From P36-A1 sp049478495 (lineage in GTDB: Bacteria; Bacillota_I; Bacilli_A; JAJDGJ01), in the NCBI RefSeq assembly GCF_049478495.1, contig NZ_CP168083.1, positions 868,001 to 932,000 on the forward strand: a stretch of 64,000 bases of DNA. The letters are read 5' to 3'. Positions 37,056 to 46,475 of the stretch are shown here, piece after piece (position 1 is the stretch's first letter; every line of letters begins with the position of its first letter). The translations under genes were made by a program, and so were the position numbers. The notes below the pieces were generated by a model that saw only the letters and a list, made by a program, of their open reading frames with translations, was not told the origin of the DNA and ran no database searches.

Positions 37056-37489
37056 TGTTAAAAGCAATTATTGAAATGGAAGACAACAATATTATCGAAA
37101 TAGAGTTATACGAAGAAGATGCACCTAATACGGTTGCAAACTTTGTAAAACTTGCAGAAGAAGGATTTTATGATGGAGTTATATTCCATAGAGTAATAAA
37201 AGGTTTTGTATCTCAAGGAGGAGATCCAACAGGAACAGGAATGGGTGGACCAGGATATACTATAAAATGTGAAACTGAAAACAATCCTAGAAAACACGTT
37301 GCAGGTGCAGTTTCAATGGCACATGCAGGGAAAGATACAGGTGGTTCTCAATTCTTCTTAGTACATGAAGCACAACCACATTTAGATGGAGTACACACTG
37401 TTTTTGGACAAGTAACATCAGATTTAAATTACATTAGAAATATGAAATCAAAAGACAAAATGAAAAAAGTAACAATTGAAAGGGACTAA
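37055..37489 (+). CDS. Cyclophilin-type peptidyl-prolyl isomerase
   Basis: 144 residues, the minimal cyclophilin core: NTVANFVKLAEEGFYDGVIFHRVIKGFVSQGGDPTGTG, then the QFFLVHEAQPHLDGVHTVFGQV active-site strand. Catalyses cis-trans isomerisation of Xaa-Pro bonds. No signal peptide, so cytosolic. Its ATG overlaps the ynzC stop and tkt follows 4 bases after it. Confidence 0.94.
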   Translation: MLKAIIEMEDNNIIEIELYEEDAPNTVANFVKLAEEGFYDGVIFHRVIKGFVSQGGDPTGTGMGGPGYTIKCETENNPRKHVAGAVSMAHAGKDTGGSQFFLVHEAQPHLDGVHTVFGQVTSDLNYIRNMKSKDKMKKVTIERD

Positions 37490-37493
37490 TATA

Positions 37494-39464
37494 ATGGACA
37501 ATAAAATTATTAATACAATTAGAGCATTATCAATTGACATGACAAATACAGCCAAATCTGGACATCCAGGAATGCCTTTAGGAGCTGCACCAACAGGTTA
37601 TGAAATATATAAAGAAATGAAAGTTAACCCTAAAAAACCTGATTGGTTTAATAGAGATCGTTTTGTTTTAGCATCAGGACATGCATCAGCATTATTATAT
37701 TCATTATTACACTTAAATGGTTTTGATATGAGTATTGAAGATATGAAACAATTTCGTCAATGGAATTCTAGAACTCCAGGACATCCTGAATATGGTCATA
37801 CTGCAGGAGTTGATGCAACATCAGGACCACTTGGACAAGGAATACCAATGGCTCTAGGAATGGCTTTAGCAGAAAGATTGTTAGCAGAAAGATACAATAA
37901 AGAAGGTTATAAAATAATCGATCACTATACATTTGCAATAAGTAGTGATGGTGATTTACAAGAAGGGGTTGCATTTGAAGCAAGTTCTTTAGCTGGTCAT
38001 TGGGGTATGGGAAAACTAATAGTATTTTATGATTCAAATGACATAACATTAGATGGTCCTTTAACTCAATCATGTTCTGATTGTGTTAGAAAAAGATATG
38101 AATCAATGAATTGGCAATATCTAATAGTAGAAAATGGTAATAATCCAGAAGAAATTAATAGAGCAATCCAAATGGCTAAATTAGATATAAATAGACCAAC
38201 ATTAGTAGAAGTTAAAACAGTAATAGGTTATGGTTCAGAAAAACAAGGTACATCAAAAACACATGGTTCACCATTAGGAAAAGAAGATGGAGATAATGCA
38301 AAGAAATCATATGAAAATATTTCTTTAAAAGAATTTAATGTAGACCAAGATATTTATGACACATATACAAGTAATAAAATTAAAGAAGGCGAAAAAGCTT
38401 ATAAAGATTGGAAAAAATTAGTTAAAGAATATGCTAGTGAATATCCAGAACTTGCAGCAGAATTAGAACTTGTACAAGAAGATAAAATTAAAATAGATTT
38501 TTCAGAGTTTAATTTTAAAAAAGCTAATGAAATGCAAGCTACAAGAAACTCAAGTCATGATGTAATTAACTTTATTGCTGAAAAGAATCCAACATTTTTA
38601 GGTGGAAGTGCCGACTTATCAGGTTCAACGATGACAACAATTAAAGACTCAACACTTTTAAGTAGAAATAGTGTTAACTCAAGAAACATTAATTATGGAG
38701 TTAGAGAGTTTGGAATGGCAGCAATTAATAATGGTGTAACTTTACATGGAGGAGTTAAAATATTTGGTTCAACATTCTTTGTGTTCTCAGATTATTTAAA
38801 GCCTGCTATTAAAATGGCAGCATTAATGCAAATTCCAACAATATTTGTTTTTACGCATGATTCAATTGCTGTAGGTGAAGATGGACCAACACATGAACCT
38901 ATTGAACAATTAGCAATGTTAAGATCAATGCCTAATGTAAATGTAATTAGACCAGCAGATGCAACAGAAACAGTAGCAGCTTGGAAAATTGCTATAGAAA
39001 GCAAAAAAACACCAACATGTATTGTTTTATCAAGACAAAATTTAAAAGTTGAAGAAAATACAAACTATGAAGAAGTTAGCAAAGGTGCATATATAGTAGA
39101 ACATGAAAATAATAATATTGACTGCTTATTAATAGCAACAGGTTCAGAAGTAAATTTAGCAATTGCCTCTGCAAAAATCTTAAAACAAGAAGGAATAGAC
39201 ACTAGAGTAGTATCAATGCCTTCAAGAAATATTTTTGAAACACAATCAAAAAAATATCAAAATGATATTATACCAAGTAGAGTTAAATCAAGACTTGTAT
39301 TAGAAACTGCTACATCATTTGGATGGCATAAATACGCATTAAAAGATAGTCAAATACTTGCAATTGATACATATGGAGCAAGTGCACCTGGTGCAACTGT
39401 AATGAATGAATATGGTTTCAACACAGAAAATGTTGTATCAATAGTAAAACGTATTGTTAAATAA
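37494..39464 (+). CDS. tkt: Transketolase
   Basis: 656 residues, thiamine-diphosphate dependent. IDMTNTAKSGHPGMPLGAAP at the start, the TPP motif GDGDLQEGVAFEASSLAGHW (about 155), GHDSIAVGEDGPTHEPIEQL in the Pyr domain, and a C-terminal transketolase domain. It shuttles two-carbon units in the non-oxidative pentose phosphate pathway. I use ATG 37494 (AAAGGGAC upstream); a TTG at 37476 overlaps the preceding gene. The GHDSI motif reads THDSI here. Thiamine for the cofactor may come through ThiT (54341). Confidence 0.96.
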   Translation: MDNKIINTIRALSIDMTNTAKSGHPGMPLGAAPTGYEIYKEMKVNPKKPDWFNRDRFVLASGHASALLYSLLHLNGFDMSIEDMKQFRQWNSRTPGHPEYGHTAGVDATSGPLGQGIPMALGMALAERLLAERYNKEGYKIIDHYTFAISSDGDLQEGVAFEASSLAGHWGMGKLIVFYDSNDITLDGPLTQSCSDCVRKRYESMNWQYLIVENGNNPEEINRAIQMAKLDINRPTLVEVKTVIGYGSEKQGTSKTHGSPLGKEDGDNAKKSYENISLKEFNVDQDIYDTYTSNKIKEGEKAYKDWKKLVKEYASEYPELAAELELVQEDKIKIDFSEFNFKKANEMQATRNSSHDVINFIAEKNPTFLGGSADLSGSTMTTIKDSTLLSRNSVNSRNINYGVREFGMAAINNGVTLHGGVKIFGSTFFVFSDYLKPAIKMAALMQIPTIFVFTHDSIAVGEDGPTHEPIEQLAMLRSMPNVNVIRPADATETVAAWKIAIESKKTPTCIVLSRQNLKVEENTNYEEVSKGAYIVEHENNNIDCLLIATGSEVNLAIASAKILKQEGIDTRVVSMPSRNIFETQSKKYQNDIIPSRVKSRLVLETATSFGWHKYALKDSQILAIDTYGASAPGATVMNEYGFNTENVVSIVKRIVK

Positions 39465-39510
39465 ATAAATCTTTGATATAATACAAAGGTTAGAGAATGG
39501 AGGAATACTA

Positions 39511-39726
39511 ATGGACTTAATGGACATATTAACAATAGTAATATCACTTATTGTAGGTGGTGCTGCAGGATTCTTTTACGCACAAAAAAGATTTAAAAAA
39601 GAATTGGCTGAAAACCCACCAATTAATGAAAAAATGATTAGAGCAATGTACATGCAAATGGGAAGAAAACCATCAGAAGCTCAAATTAGACAAACAATTA
39701 ACTCAATGAATCAATATAAGAAATAA
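39511..39726 (+). CDS. yneF: YneF-family (UPF0154) membrane protein
   Basis: 71 residues with one N-terminal transmembrane helix and the UPF0154 signature NPPINEKMIRAMYMQMGRKPSEAQI. In Bacillus yneF also follows tkt. Function unknown. GGAGG site before the ATG; ends at a GC-containing hairpin. Confidence 0.93.
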   Translation: MDLMDILTIVISLIVGGAAGFFYAQKRFKKELAENPPINEKMIRAMYMQMGRKPSEAQIRQTINSMNQYKK

Positions 39727-39730
39727 AGCC

Positions 39731-39760
39731 AAAGCCCTATTTATAATAGGGCTTTATATC
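39731..39760 (+). terminator. Hairpin terminator after yneF
   Basis: AAAGCCCTAT (39731-39740) pairs with ATAGGGCTTT (39746-39755), but only TTATATC follows, so the T-tract is poor. Confidence 0.6.
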
Positions 39761-39814
39761 TATATTAAGGTAGTTTAATTATTTTATTACTACATAAATC
39801 AAGGAGGTAATATA

Positions 39815-40783
39815 ATGTACGTTACAAATTTTAACTATAAAATTAAATATAATAAAGATAAATTAATCCTTTTTCTAAAAGAAGCTAACCTATCTTTTGA
39901 TGATAATATTGATTACTGTCTTGTAATTAAAGAAAACAATCAAATAGTTGCCTGTGCTTGCAAAAAAGAAAATGTCTTTAAAATGATTGCAGTATCAGAA
40001 AAACTACAATCGCAAGATGTAGTATCAACCCTAATTAGTGGACTAATAGAAAAATGTTATGAAGAAAATATATATCATTTTTTCATATTCACTAAAATGA
40101 TATATAAAATGCATTTTGAAAACATAGGATTTAAACTTTTAACATCATATGAAGAAATTGGATTATTTGAAATGGGTAACATAAACTTTAATAACTATTA
40201 TGAAAAGTTAAATATTTCAAGTAAAGATAATAATGGTGCTATTGTAATGAATTGTAATCCATTTACACTTGGACATAAATACTTAATAGAACAAGCTTCA
40301 AAACAAGTAGATAATTTAATAGTCTTCATAGTTGAAGAAGATAAATCTTACTTTAAATTTAAAGATAGAATAGAACTTGTAAAAAAAGGTATTTCTAACT
40401 TAAAAAATGTAGATGTACTTGCTAGTGGACCATATATTATTTCATCAGCAACATTTCCAACTTATTTTTTAAAGTCATTTGATTCAAAAGCAGAATATTA
40501 TACTAATATAGACATTCAATTGTTTGAAAAAATAATGAATAAGCTTAATATTAAATATCGCTTTGTTGGAACTGAACCAACTGATAACTTAACAGCTTAT
40601 TACAATGAAACAATGAAAAAAATATTAAAAGAAAAACTTATAATAATACCAAGAATAGAAGAGAATGGTCAAGTAATATCAGCAAGCAGTGTTAGAAATT
40701 TATTAAAAGAAAAGAAATTTAATGAGATAAAGAAAATTGTACCAATTACAACATATGATTTTCTTGTTTCAAATTATCTCTAG
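39815..40783 (+). CDS. CitC-like citrate-lyase ligase homologue without citrate lyase genes
   Basis: 322 residues. The N-terminal about 120 form an acetyltransferase-like domain, and the rest is a nucleotidyltransferase with MNCNPFTLGHKYLIEQAS (about 145-162, containing the HxGH-type motif), FKDRIELVKKG, and ISASSVRNLLKE near 290. This is the architecture of [citrate (pro-3S)-lyase] ligase, which acetylates the prosthetic group of citrate lyase. No citD/E/F, citX or citG gene is nearby, and the neighbours are yneF and rdgB. A GGAGGT site is 7 bases upstream. The substrate may not be citrate lyase here. Confidence 0.82.
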   Translation: MYVTNFNYKIKYNKDKLILFLKEANLSFDDNIDYCLVIKENNQIVACACKKENVFKMIAVSEKLQSQDVVSTLISGLIEKCYEENIYHFFIFTKMIYKMHFENIGFKLLTSYEEIGLFEMGNINFNNYYEKLNISSKDNNGAIVMNCNPFTLGHKYLIEQASKQVDNLIVFIVEEDKSYFKFKDRIELVKKGISNLKNVDVLASGPYIISSATFPTYFLKSFDSKAEYYTNIDIQLFEKIMNKLNIKYRFVGTEPTDNLTAYYNETMKKILKEKLIIIPRIEENGQVISASSVRNLLKEKKFNEIKKIVPITTYDFLVSNYL

Positions 40784-40795
40784 GAGTTGAATAAT

Positions 40796-41383
40796 ATGAA
40801 AGAAATAATAGTAGCAAGTAATAATCAGAAGAAAATTAAAGAAATAAAAGAAATATTATTGAAATATGATATAAAAGTACTATCATTGAAAGATGTAAAT
40901 ATTGATATAGACATTGAAGAAAATGGATCAACATTTATAGAAAATGCAATGATCAAAGCTCAAGCAATCTATGATATAACATTAATGCCAGTCATTGCTG
41001 ATGATTCAGGATTACAAGTAGAAGCACTAAATAATGAACCAGGAATATACTCAGCACGTTATGCTGGAGAACAAAAAAATGATGAAGACAACATGAATAA
41101 GTTATTAGACAATTTAAAAAATGTCACTAATAGAAAAGCTAGATTTGTAGCAGCTATAGCATTTGTAATAAACGATAAACTTAAATATACAGTAGAAGGA
41201 TATCTAGATGGAGAAATTATTGATAACAAAATAGGTGATTATGGTTTTGGTTATGATCCAATATTTTATATTCCTTCATTAAAGAAAACCTCAGCTCAAT
41301 TATTACCAGAAGAAAAAAATAAAATATCTCATCGTGCTAAAGCTTTAGAAAAAATTGAATTAATTATAAAGGAGAATATCTAA
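40796..41383 (+). CDS. rdgB: XTP/dITP diphosphatase (RdgB/HAM1)
   Basis: 195 residues. IVASNNQKKIKEIKEIL start, ADDSGLQVEALNNEPGIYSARYAG (about 66-90) and GDYGFGYDPIFYIP are family signatures. Removes inosine, xanthosine and similar triphosphates from the nucleotide pool. ATG 40796 follows TAGGAG; an in-frame TTG (40787) overlaps that site. Overlaps trmL by one base. Confidence 0.95.
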   Translation: MKEIIVASNNQKKIKEIKEILLKYDIKVLSLKDVNIDIDIEENGSTFIENAMIKAQAIYDITLMPVIADDSGLQVEALNNEPGIYSARYAGEQKNDEDNMNKLLDNLKNVTNRKARFVAAIAFVINDKLKYTVEGYLDGEIIDNKIGDYGFGYDPIFYIPSLKKTSAQLLPEEKNKISHRAKALEKIELIIKENI

Positions 41384-41895
41384 TGCCAATCAACGTAGTA
41401 TTATATGAACCAGAAATTCCACAAAATACAGGTAACATTATAAGAACATGTGTATCAACAAATACTAAATTACATTTAATAGAACCTTTAGGATTTGATT
41501 TATATAAAAAAGATGTTAGAAGAAGTACAGCAAACCATTTAGAAGGACTTGATTTTCAATTATACAAAAATTTTGAAGAGTTTAAAAGTAAGAACCAAGG
41601 AACATATTATTATTTAACAAGATATGGTAAAAAACCACATTCTTCATTTAATATGAGTGATACTAAAGAAAATATTTATCTTATATTTGGAAAAGAAAGC
41701 AGTGGTATTCCATATGATATTCTAAAAGAAAACATGGAAAACAATCTTAGAATACCAATGAGCTCTGCAGCAAGAAGTTTAAATCTTTCAAACTGTGTTG
41801 CGATACTAGTATATGAAGCTTTAAGACAACAAAATTATGAAGGATTAAGTTTTGTAGAAGTTCAAAAAGGTGAAAATTTCTTAGAAGAGCAATAA
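41383..41895 (+). CDS. trmL: tRNA (cytidine34-2'-O)-methyltransferase TrmL
   Basis: 170-residue SPOUT methyltransferase: NVVLYEPEIPQNTGNIIRTC at the start, LIFGKESSGIPYDIL (about 105-119) and IPMSSAARSLNLSNCVAILVYEALRQ in the knot. Methylates the wobble ribose of tRNA-Leu; tRNA-Leu(TAA), a substrate in E. coli, is encoded at 7855 and 8403. Coupled to rdgB. Confidence 0.94.
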   Translation: MPINVVLYEPEIPQNTGNIIRTCVSTNTKLHLIEPLGFDLYKKDVRRSTANHLEGLDFQLYKNFEEFKSKNQGTYYYLTRYGKKPHSSFNMSDTKENIYLIFGKESSGIPYDILKENMENNLRIPMSSAARSLNLSNCVAILVYEALRQQNYEGLSFVEVQKGENFLEEQ

Positions 41896-41991
41896 AAGTA
41901 AGAACCTGAATAATATTTAAATTCATATGAAATGCATTTTAAATATATATCAATTATAATTATCATAAGAAGATCTAAAGGGGGTTTTAAA

Positions 41992-42480
41992 ATGAGATAT
42001 AATGTAAAATTTGAATTATTATTAATTGATTATCTAGTATCATCACTAGATGGAGTAATTTTATTTGATAAAGATAAAGAAAACTTTGATGATGATTTTT
42101 CAGAATTATATAAAGCACAAAACTTTAATTTAACTTATGATGATATAATTAGTAGAATTAACAGATTAGAACAATTTGATATAATCCAACAAACATATTT
42201 TGATAATGCTAAAAGAAAGTGGAAAATAGAACTAAACATTGACTTTTCACTTATCCAATTACTAGCAATTGATATAGTGAAAGAAGTTGTATTTGATACA
42301 ATTGAAAAACTAGGAACTTATGCCTTAAGTGATTTAGAATCAATTATTCTACATTCATTTAACTACATAGTTTCAGAAACAGTAGCCGATAGTTATGATG
42401 AATGTATTGCAACTAAGAATAAGCCATACTTAAATTCAGACAATAACAAATATAAACCAGTTACCGTAGAAGTTAAATAA
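41992..42480 (+). CDS. Unknown acidic protein
   Basis: Not recognised. 162 residues, acidic, mixed helix with a short hydrophobic core (FSLIQLLAIDIVKEVVF), no signal peptide and no catalytic motif. The start at ATG 41992 has an AAGGGGG site; earlier in-frame codons lack one. An acidic middle (KDKENFDDDFSELY) is followed by a DIISRINRLEQFDIIQQTY helix that could be a winged-helix-like element, but the match is too weak to call. It ends in a branched terminator. Confidence 0.6.
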   Translation: MRYNVKFELLLIDYLVSSLDGVILFDKDKENFDDDFSELYKAQNFNLTYDDIISRINRLEQFDIIQQTYFDNAKRKWKIELNIDFSLIQLLAIDIVKEVVFDTIEKLGTYALSDLESIILHSFNYIVSETVADSYDECIATKNKPYLNSDNNKYKPVTVEVK

Positions 42481-42512
42481 TTATAAAGTATATAACTTTA
42501 AATGAAAGAATA

Positions 42513-42562
42513 CCTCTAAAGTAGAAAGTCTAAATAAGACATAAGCTACTTAGAGGTTTTTT
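42513..42562 (+). terminator. Branched terminator
   Basis: CCTCTAAAGTAG (42513-42524) pairs, with one bulged A, with CTACTTAGAGG (42546-42556), followed by T6. The loop holds its own GTCT/AGAC hairpin (42528-42540). Confidence 0.8.
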
Positions 42563-42750
42563 AGTATAACGAATAAATAAATATTCATTGCTATGTAATT
42601 AAACATCTTGTATAATTATATTCTAGTCTATATACATAATAAATATATATAAAAGTATTATTTCATGTTTTAGCTAATGAAATTATAATATTAAATGCAT
42701 TTATTTAAAAATGTGTTAAAATTATATTAATTAACTAAAGGAGGGATAAT

Positions 42751-43095
42751 ATGTATCTATCAGTAAAAGAGAATATTGAATTAACAGAATTAGATATAAA
42801 ATTAATAGATAATTTATATAGTTTAAGTGCAGAGAGTTTTATTGATTTAATTCAAAGCAATGTAGATGACTTTTCAAATATACAAGAACTTATATCAGGA
42901 ATTGTAACTTCTTTCATACAATTTGAAAAATATATTATCTCCTTAAAAAAACAAAAAGCTTATACATTTAAAGAAAATGAAATAGTTAATTTAATTGACT
43001 ATGTAAGCACGACAAGTTTTTTAGTAGATAAAATTGTAGAAACAAAAAACAAGGAATTCAAAGATATAGGAGCTAGCGAGAGGTTGGTTAGTTAA
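42751..43095 (+). CDS. Unknown small helical protein
   Basis: Not recognised. 114 residues, helical, with no membrane segment or motif. An AAGGAGGG site precedes the ATG and the next gene begins 3 bases after the stop, so it is co-expressed with the YczE-like membrane protein. A conserved-looking heptad pattern (LIDNLYSLSAESFIDLI) suggests coiled-coil packing. Confidence 0.6.
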   Translation: MYLSVKENIELTELDIKLIDNLYSLSAESFIDLIQSNVDDFSNIQELISGIVTSFIQFEKYIISLKKQKAYTFKENEIVNLIDYVSTTSFLVDKIVETKNKEFKDIGASERLVS

Positions 43096-43098
43096 TCA

Positions 43099-43791
43099 AT
43101 GAATTTTAAATGGGAATCAAATATTTTATTAAGAATGTTCTATTCGTTAATAGGTAGTGTATTGTTAGCATTAGGAGCAAGTGTATTACTAGTTGGAAAT
43201 GCGGGACTAGATCCATTTACATCTTTAAATATGAGTTTAGGTGTAAATGTATTAAATATGAATATTGGTGACTTTCAATTGTTGTTGAATAGTTTAATAT
43301 TAGTCTTAATGTATGTTTATAGAAAAGATTTAATAGGTTATGGCACATTAATCAGTTTAGTAATAGTAGGTTACTTAATAAGTTTTTTTAGCACAACTTA
43401 CTTTCAATACTTTAATTTTGAGCCAAGTTTATTTTTATCTTTTCTATATTTAGTAGTTGGTATTATTTTATATACTTTAGGTATTTCTTTGTATATGGCA
43501 CCATTGCTAGGCAATTCACCATATGATGCAATTACACCAATAATAGTAGATAAATTTAAAATACCATATAAATATTCTAGGATTATTCAAGATTCAGTAT
43601 TTGTAATTTTATCAATAGTTTTTGGTGGTTTTAATTTAGGCTATGTTGGAGTTGCAACAATAATTAATGCTTTTTTTGTTGGACCTTTAATAGTCTTTTG
43701 GAATGAAAAAATATCATATCCATTAGTTTGGAAAAATAGTGTGAACATTACAAATTTAAAACTCAAAAAAATAACTTTGAAAAAATTCTAA
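43099..43791 (+). CDS. YczE/YyaS/YitT-family membrane protein
   Basis: 230 residues with five to six hydrophobic segments. SVLLALGASVLLVGNAGLDPFTSLNMSLG near the start (about 18-46) and GNSPYDAITPIIVDK match the YczE-type integral membrane proteins. Function is not established; the Bacillus member affects surfactin production. It forms a two-gene unit with the small helical protein before it. A C-terminal basic tail is cytosolic. Confidence 0.8.
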   Translation: MNFKWESNILLRMFYSLIGSVLLALGASVLLVGNAGLDPFTSLNMSLGVNVLNMNIGDFQLLLNSLILVLMYVYRKDLIGYGTLISLVIVGYLISFFSTTYFQYFNFEPSLFLSFLYLVVGIILYTLGISLYMAPLLGNSPYDAITPIIVDKFKIPYKYSRIIQDSVFVILSIVFGGFNLGYVGVATIINAFFVGPLIVFWNEKISYPLVWKNSVNITNLKLKKITLKKF

Positions 43792-43801
43792 ATTAATCAT
43801 T

Positions 43802-43825
43802 AAACGATTTTAAATCGTTTTTTTT
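43802..43825 (+). terminator. Terminator
   Basis: AAACGATTT/AAATCGTTT stem followed by a T-run; A-run on the 5' side makes it usable in both directions. Confidence 0.82.
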
Positions 43826-43907
43826 ATTTGCTAACGCATAAATGTTAGTACATAATTATACACTTATTTAAATCAGTTTTATGTTACATTATAAAAGGTG
43901 ATAAATA

Positions 43908-45680
43908 ATGACAAATCATATAAAAACATTTTTAACAACCTTACCACATAAACCGGGTTGTTATTTAATGAAAAATAAACAAGGAAACATTATATATGTT
44001 GGAAAAGCTAAAGATTTAAAGAAAAGAGTAACATCATACTTTAATAAAGTACATAATGGAAAAACTCAATTACTTGTATCTGAAATTAATGATATTGAAG
44101 TAATACTTACATCTACTGAAAAAGAATCTTTAATACTAGAGATTAATTTAATAAAAAAGCATCGACCAAAATACAATATAATGTTTATGGATGATAAGTT
44201 TTATCCATATATTCAACTTACAAAAGAAAAACATCCAAAACTTAAAGTAGTTAGAAATACTAAATATAAAAATGCTACTTATTTTGGACCATTTCCTAAT
44301 AGTGGAGCTGCCTGGGACACATTGCAATTAATAAATAAAATCTATCCATTAAGAAAATGTAATGTATTACCCAAAAAAGAATGCTTATATTATCATATGC
44401 ATCAGTGTTTAGCTCCATGTATTAAAGAAGTGACAAAAGAAGAATATGATCCAATAATTAAAAAGATAAAATCTTTTTTAAATGGTAATACTAAAGAAAT
44501 AATCCAAAATTTAGAAGAAAAAATGATAATTGAAAGTGATAAAATGAATTTTGAAATGGCTTTAGAATATAAAAAACTAATAGATTCTATCAATATCACA
44601 ACTAATAAACAAAGTGTTTTTAAATCTGATATGAAAGATAGAGATTATATAGGAATATCTTTCAATCAAGATTATATTTCCATACAAATAATGATAATGC
44701 GTAATGGAATATTAATAGAAAGACAGGGTGATATTTTTCCATTGATTGATGAAGTGAAAAACACAGTTGACTCATATATACTTCAATATTATGAATTAAA
44801 TATTAAGCCTTCAGATATTTATATCTCTCAGCAATATTATTCAGATAATTTAAATGAATTACTTGATGAAAAGCTAATTATCCCTCAAAAGGGAGATCAC
44901 AAGAAGATGTTATTATTAGCTGATGAAAATGCTAAGAAATTATTAGAACAAAAATATGAGATGGTTATTAATGATAATACTAAAGTAGAGTTTGCTTTAA
45001 AAGAGTTAACACAGATATTAAAATTAGAAACGGTAGTACATAGAATTGAAGCTTTTGATAATTCTACATTACAAGGTGAAAATTCAATTGGATCAATGGT
45101 CGTTTATGAAGATGGTCAACCTATAAAAAGTGAATACCGACAGTTTAAAATCAAGGAGACTCAAATAGTTGATGATTATGCATTTATGAGAGAAGTTATT
45201 TATAGAAGATATTATAGAGTATTAATGGATGATTTAAAAAAACCTGACTTAATTATTGTGGATGGTGGTATTGGTCAAGTTAATATTGCTAGAAACATAA
45301 TAGATGAGTTAGATTTGAAGATTAAAGTAATAGGTCTTGTTAAAGATGATAAGCATAGAACATCACATATTTTAGATGATAATTTAAAAGAATATTATCT
45401 TGATAAGACATCTGAATTATTTTTCTTATTAACAAGAATACAAGATGAAGTTCATCGATATGCAATAGGTTTTCATCGAAAACTTAGATCTAAATCAATG
45501 TTTAGCACTGTGCTTGATGACATTCAAGGATTAGGTCCAGTTAGAAAGAAAAATTTACTAAAACACTTTAAAAGTTATAAAAAATTAAAAGATGCTAATT
45601 TAGAAGAGCTATTAAATATTGTCCCAAAAGAACAAGCAGAGCTATTATATGAAAAGCTTCAAAATGATAAACAAATATAG
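43908..45680 (+). CDS. uvrC: Excinuclease ABC subunit C
   Basis: 590 residues. N-terminal GIY-YIG nuclease (LPHKPGCYLMKNKQGNIIYVGKAKDL, about 11-36), UvrB-interacting helix (FEMALEYKKLI), RNase H-like domain (RIEAFDNSTLQGENSIGSMVVYEDGQP, DLIIVDGGIGQVN), and a C-terminal helix-hairpin-helix (IQGLGPVRKKNLLKHF). Makes both incisions of nucleotide excision repair. An AAAGGTG site precedes the ATG. uvrA and uvrB are not in this window. Confidence 0.97.
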   Translation: MTNHIKTFLTTLPHKPGCYLMKNKQGNIIYVGKAKDLKKRVTSYFNKVHNGKTQLLVSEINDIEVILTSTEKESLILEINLIKKHRPKYNIMFMDDKFYPYIQLTKEKHPKLKVVRNTKYKNATYFGPFPNSGAAWDTLQLINKIYPLRKCNVLPKKECLYYHMHQCLAPCIKEVTKEEYDPIIKKIKSFLNGNTKEIIQNLEEKMIIESDKMNFEMALEYKKLIDSINITTNKQSVFKSDMKDRDYIGISFNQDYISIQIMIMRNGILIERQGDIFPLIDEVKNTVDSYILQYYELNIKPSDIYISQQYYSDNLNELLDEKLIIPQKGDHKKMLLLADENAKKLLEQKYEMVINDNTKVEFALKELTQILKLETVVHRIEAFDNSTLQGENSIGSMVVYEDGQPIKSEYRQFKIKETQIVDDYAFMREVIYRRYYRVLMDDLKKPDLIIVDGGIGQVNIARNIIDELDLKIKVIGLVKDDKHRTSHILDDNLKEYYLDKTSELFFLLTRIQDEVHRYAIGFHRKLRSKSMFSTVLDDIQGLGPVRKKNLLKHFKSYKKLKDANLEELLNIVPKEQAELLYEKLQNDKQI

Positions 45681-45714
45681 ACAATTAAATAGTTTTTAAT
45701 AGTGTTATGAATGT

Positions 45715-45743
45715 TTGACATAAACTCTGAAATATGATAATAT
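45715..45743 (+). promoter_or_regulatory. Promoter of the rplU operon
   Basis: TTGACA (45715-45720), 17-bp spacer and TAATAT (45738-45743), with a TG extension at 45735-45736. The expected start of transcription is right at the L21 leader. Confidence 0.85.
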
Positions 45744-45749
45744 TACTAT

Positions 45750-45838
45750 GTTGTAGGCCTCGAATCTACAACCGCTCTAATATGGTATTAAGCGGATTTC
45801 CCACCATAAAAGGCGAGTCTAAGAAAATAATAGGAGGT
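45750..45838 (+). promoter_or_regulatory. Ribosomal protein L21 leader
   Basis: A structured 5' leader with GTTGTAG/CTACAAC around GCCTCGAAT, a CCGCT/AGCGG stem, and the CCCACC...GGCGAGTCTAAG tail just before AGGAGGTG. It matches the Firmicutes L21 leader, which probably mediates autoregulation by a ribosomal protein. Confidence 0.8.
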
Positions 45839-45845
45839 GTATTTA

Positions 45846-46154
45846 ATGTACGCAATTATCGAAACAGGTGGAAAGCAAATAAAAGTAATGGAAAACGATA
45901 CAATTTTCGTTGAAAAACTTGATATTGCTGAAGGTGAAAGTGTTACTTTTGACAAAGTTCTTTTAGTAGGTGGAGATAGCACTAAAGTTGGTGCTCCATA
46001 TGTAAAAGGTGCAACAGTAACTGGTAAAGTTGAAAAACAAGGTAAAGCTAAAAAAATCATTGTTTTCAAATATAAACCAAAGAAAAGCTCAAAAACTAAA
46101 CAAGGTCATCGTCAACCATATACAAAAATTACAATTAGCTCAATCAACGCTTAA
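45846..46154 (+). CDS. rplU: 50S ribosomal protein L21
   Basis: 102 residues: MYAIIETGGKQIKV start, the FDKVLLVGG strand, and FKYKPKKSSKTKQGHRQPYTKI end. Binds 23S rRNA domain VI region. The start is ATG 45846 after TAGGAGGTG; an upstream in-frame GTG lies inside that site. First gene of rplU-prp-rpmA. Confidence 0.97.
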   Translation: MYAIIETGGKQIKVMENDTIFVEKLDIAEGESVTFDKVLLVGGDSTKVGAPYVKGATVTGKVEKQGKAKKIIVFKYKPKKSSKTKQGHRQPYTKITISSINA

Positions 46155-46156
46155 TT

Positions 46157-46462
46157 ATGACTAGCGTAAAAGTAGTTAGAAGTAATGACTTTGTTAATAG
46201 AATACAAATAAGTAATCACGCTAATGCAGCTGATTATGGAGAAGATGTTGTTTGTGCAGGAATATCTGCAGTAATTTTTGGAGGACTTAATGCATTAGTC
46301 ATGTCAGGTTTAGATCAGACAAGAGTTGAAATTAAGGATGCCTTTGTCAACGTGGATTTGACTCAAAATGAAAAGCTACAAATAATAGCTCAAACAATTA
46401 TAATTCAATTAGAAACGATTCAGGAATCTTATCCTGACTATATAGACATTCAAAATAATTAG
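46157..46462 (+). CDS. prp: Ribosomal-processing cysteine protease Prp
   Basis: 101 residues, YsxB family. The catalytic His is in ISNHANAADYGED (about 18-30; most homologues read GHA, here NHA) and the catalytic Cys in VVCAGISAVIFG (about 31-42). Prp removes the N-terminal extension of L27, encoded next, as shown in Staphylococcus. Located between rplU and rpmA as in other Firmicutes. Confidence 0.93.
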   Translation: MTSVKVVRSNDFVNRIQISNHANAADYGEDVVCAGISAVIFGGLNALVMSGLDQTRVEIKDAFVNVDLTQNEKLQIIAQTIIIQLETIQESYPDYIDIQNN

Positions 46463-46475
46463 GAGGTGTACTTAA

